A stretch of DNA of 5,882 nucleotides from DASPXK01 sp035637315. Lineage in GTDB: Bacteria; Chloroflexota; UBA6077; JACCZL01. The notes below the pieces were generated by a model. It did not search any database. It had not been told where the DNA came from and saw only the letters and a program-made list of their open reading frames with translations. Shown piece after piece: positions 5,853 through 5,882 of this stretch (the stretch's first letter is position 1; each line of letters starts with the position of its first letter). The stretch is from positions 1 through 5,882 of the forward strand of contig DASPXK010000406.1 in assembly GCA_035637315.1 (NCBI GenBank), written 5' to 3'. A program made the translations under genes and the position numbers.

Positions 5853-5882
5853 TGGCTCCTGGCTCCTGGCTCCTGGCTCCTG
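5853..5882. repeat. Exact TGGCTCC heptamer array, cut by the window edge
   Basis: Four exact contiguous copies of TGGCTCC (5853-5880) followed by TG, so the array probably continues beyond the window. On the minus strand the unit is GGAGCCA, placing an AGGAG Shine-Dalgarno-like string 4 nt (and further ones 11 and 18 nt) upstream of the ATG at 5851-5849. The identity of all copies suggests recent expansion by slippage. Confidence 0.9.

Overview
This is a GC-rich bacterial window with four complete protein-coding genes, all of recognisable families. The host is probably a member of the Chloroflexota (Thermomicrobia-like) or a similar high-GC lineage. That placement rests on base composition, short heptanucleotide tandem arrays between genes, and a palindromic element of the GTCATCCTGAGCGCAGCGAAGGA type, which I associate with such genomes. 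It is an inference from style, not from a marker gene.

Layout from left to right: (a) 1-313, no supportable gene; (b) 314-1858, minus strand, GlcD-type FAD-linked oxidase subunit; (c) 1876-3186, minus strand, GlcF-type iron-sulfur subunit, lying upstream of glcD in transcription order; (d) a divergent intergenic region of about 190 bp with a perfect TATAAT box for the rightward gene; (e) 3378-4034, plus strand, a seven-helix Bax inhibitor-1 (BI-1/YccA/TMBIM) membrane protein; (f) a convergent intergenic region containing a palindromic repeat whose right arm supplies the stop codon of the next gene; (g) 4163-5788, minus strand, a DUF885-family protein with the HEGYPGHH motif of a putative zinc metallopeptidase; (h) degenerate and exact heptamer arrays at the start of that gene, running off the right edge.

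The glcF-glcD pair reads as a two-gene operon for oxidising glycolate (or a related 2-hydroxy acid such as D-lactate). The FAD subunit would take electrons from the substrate, and the Fe-S/CCG-domain subunit would pass them towards the quinone pool. No glcE is present in the window. The BI-1 and DUF885 genes are convergent, separately transcribed neighbours with no evident functional link to the oxidase.

I did not find a clear new biological system. The most notable signal is repeat architecture. Three different period-7 arrays sit at or across the translation-start regions of two genes, and a palindromic element appears to have one arm interrupted while its other arm has become the end of a coding sequence. 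A secondary point is a departure from the usual GDGN motif in GlcD.
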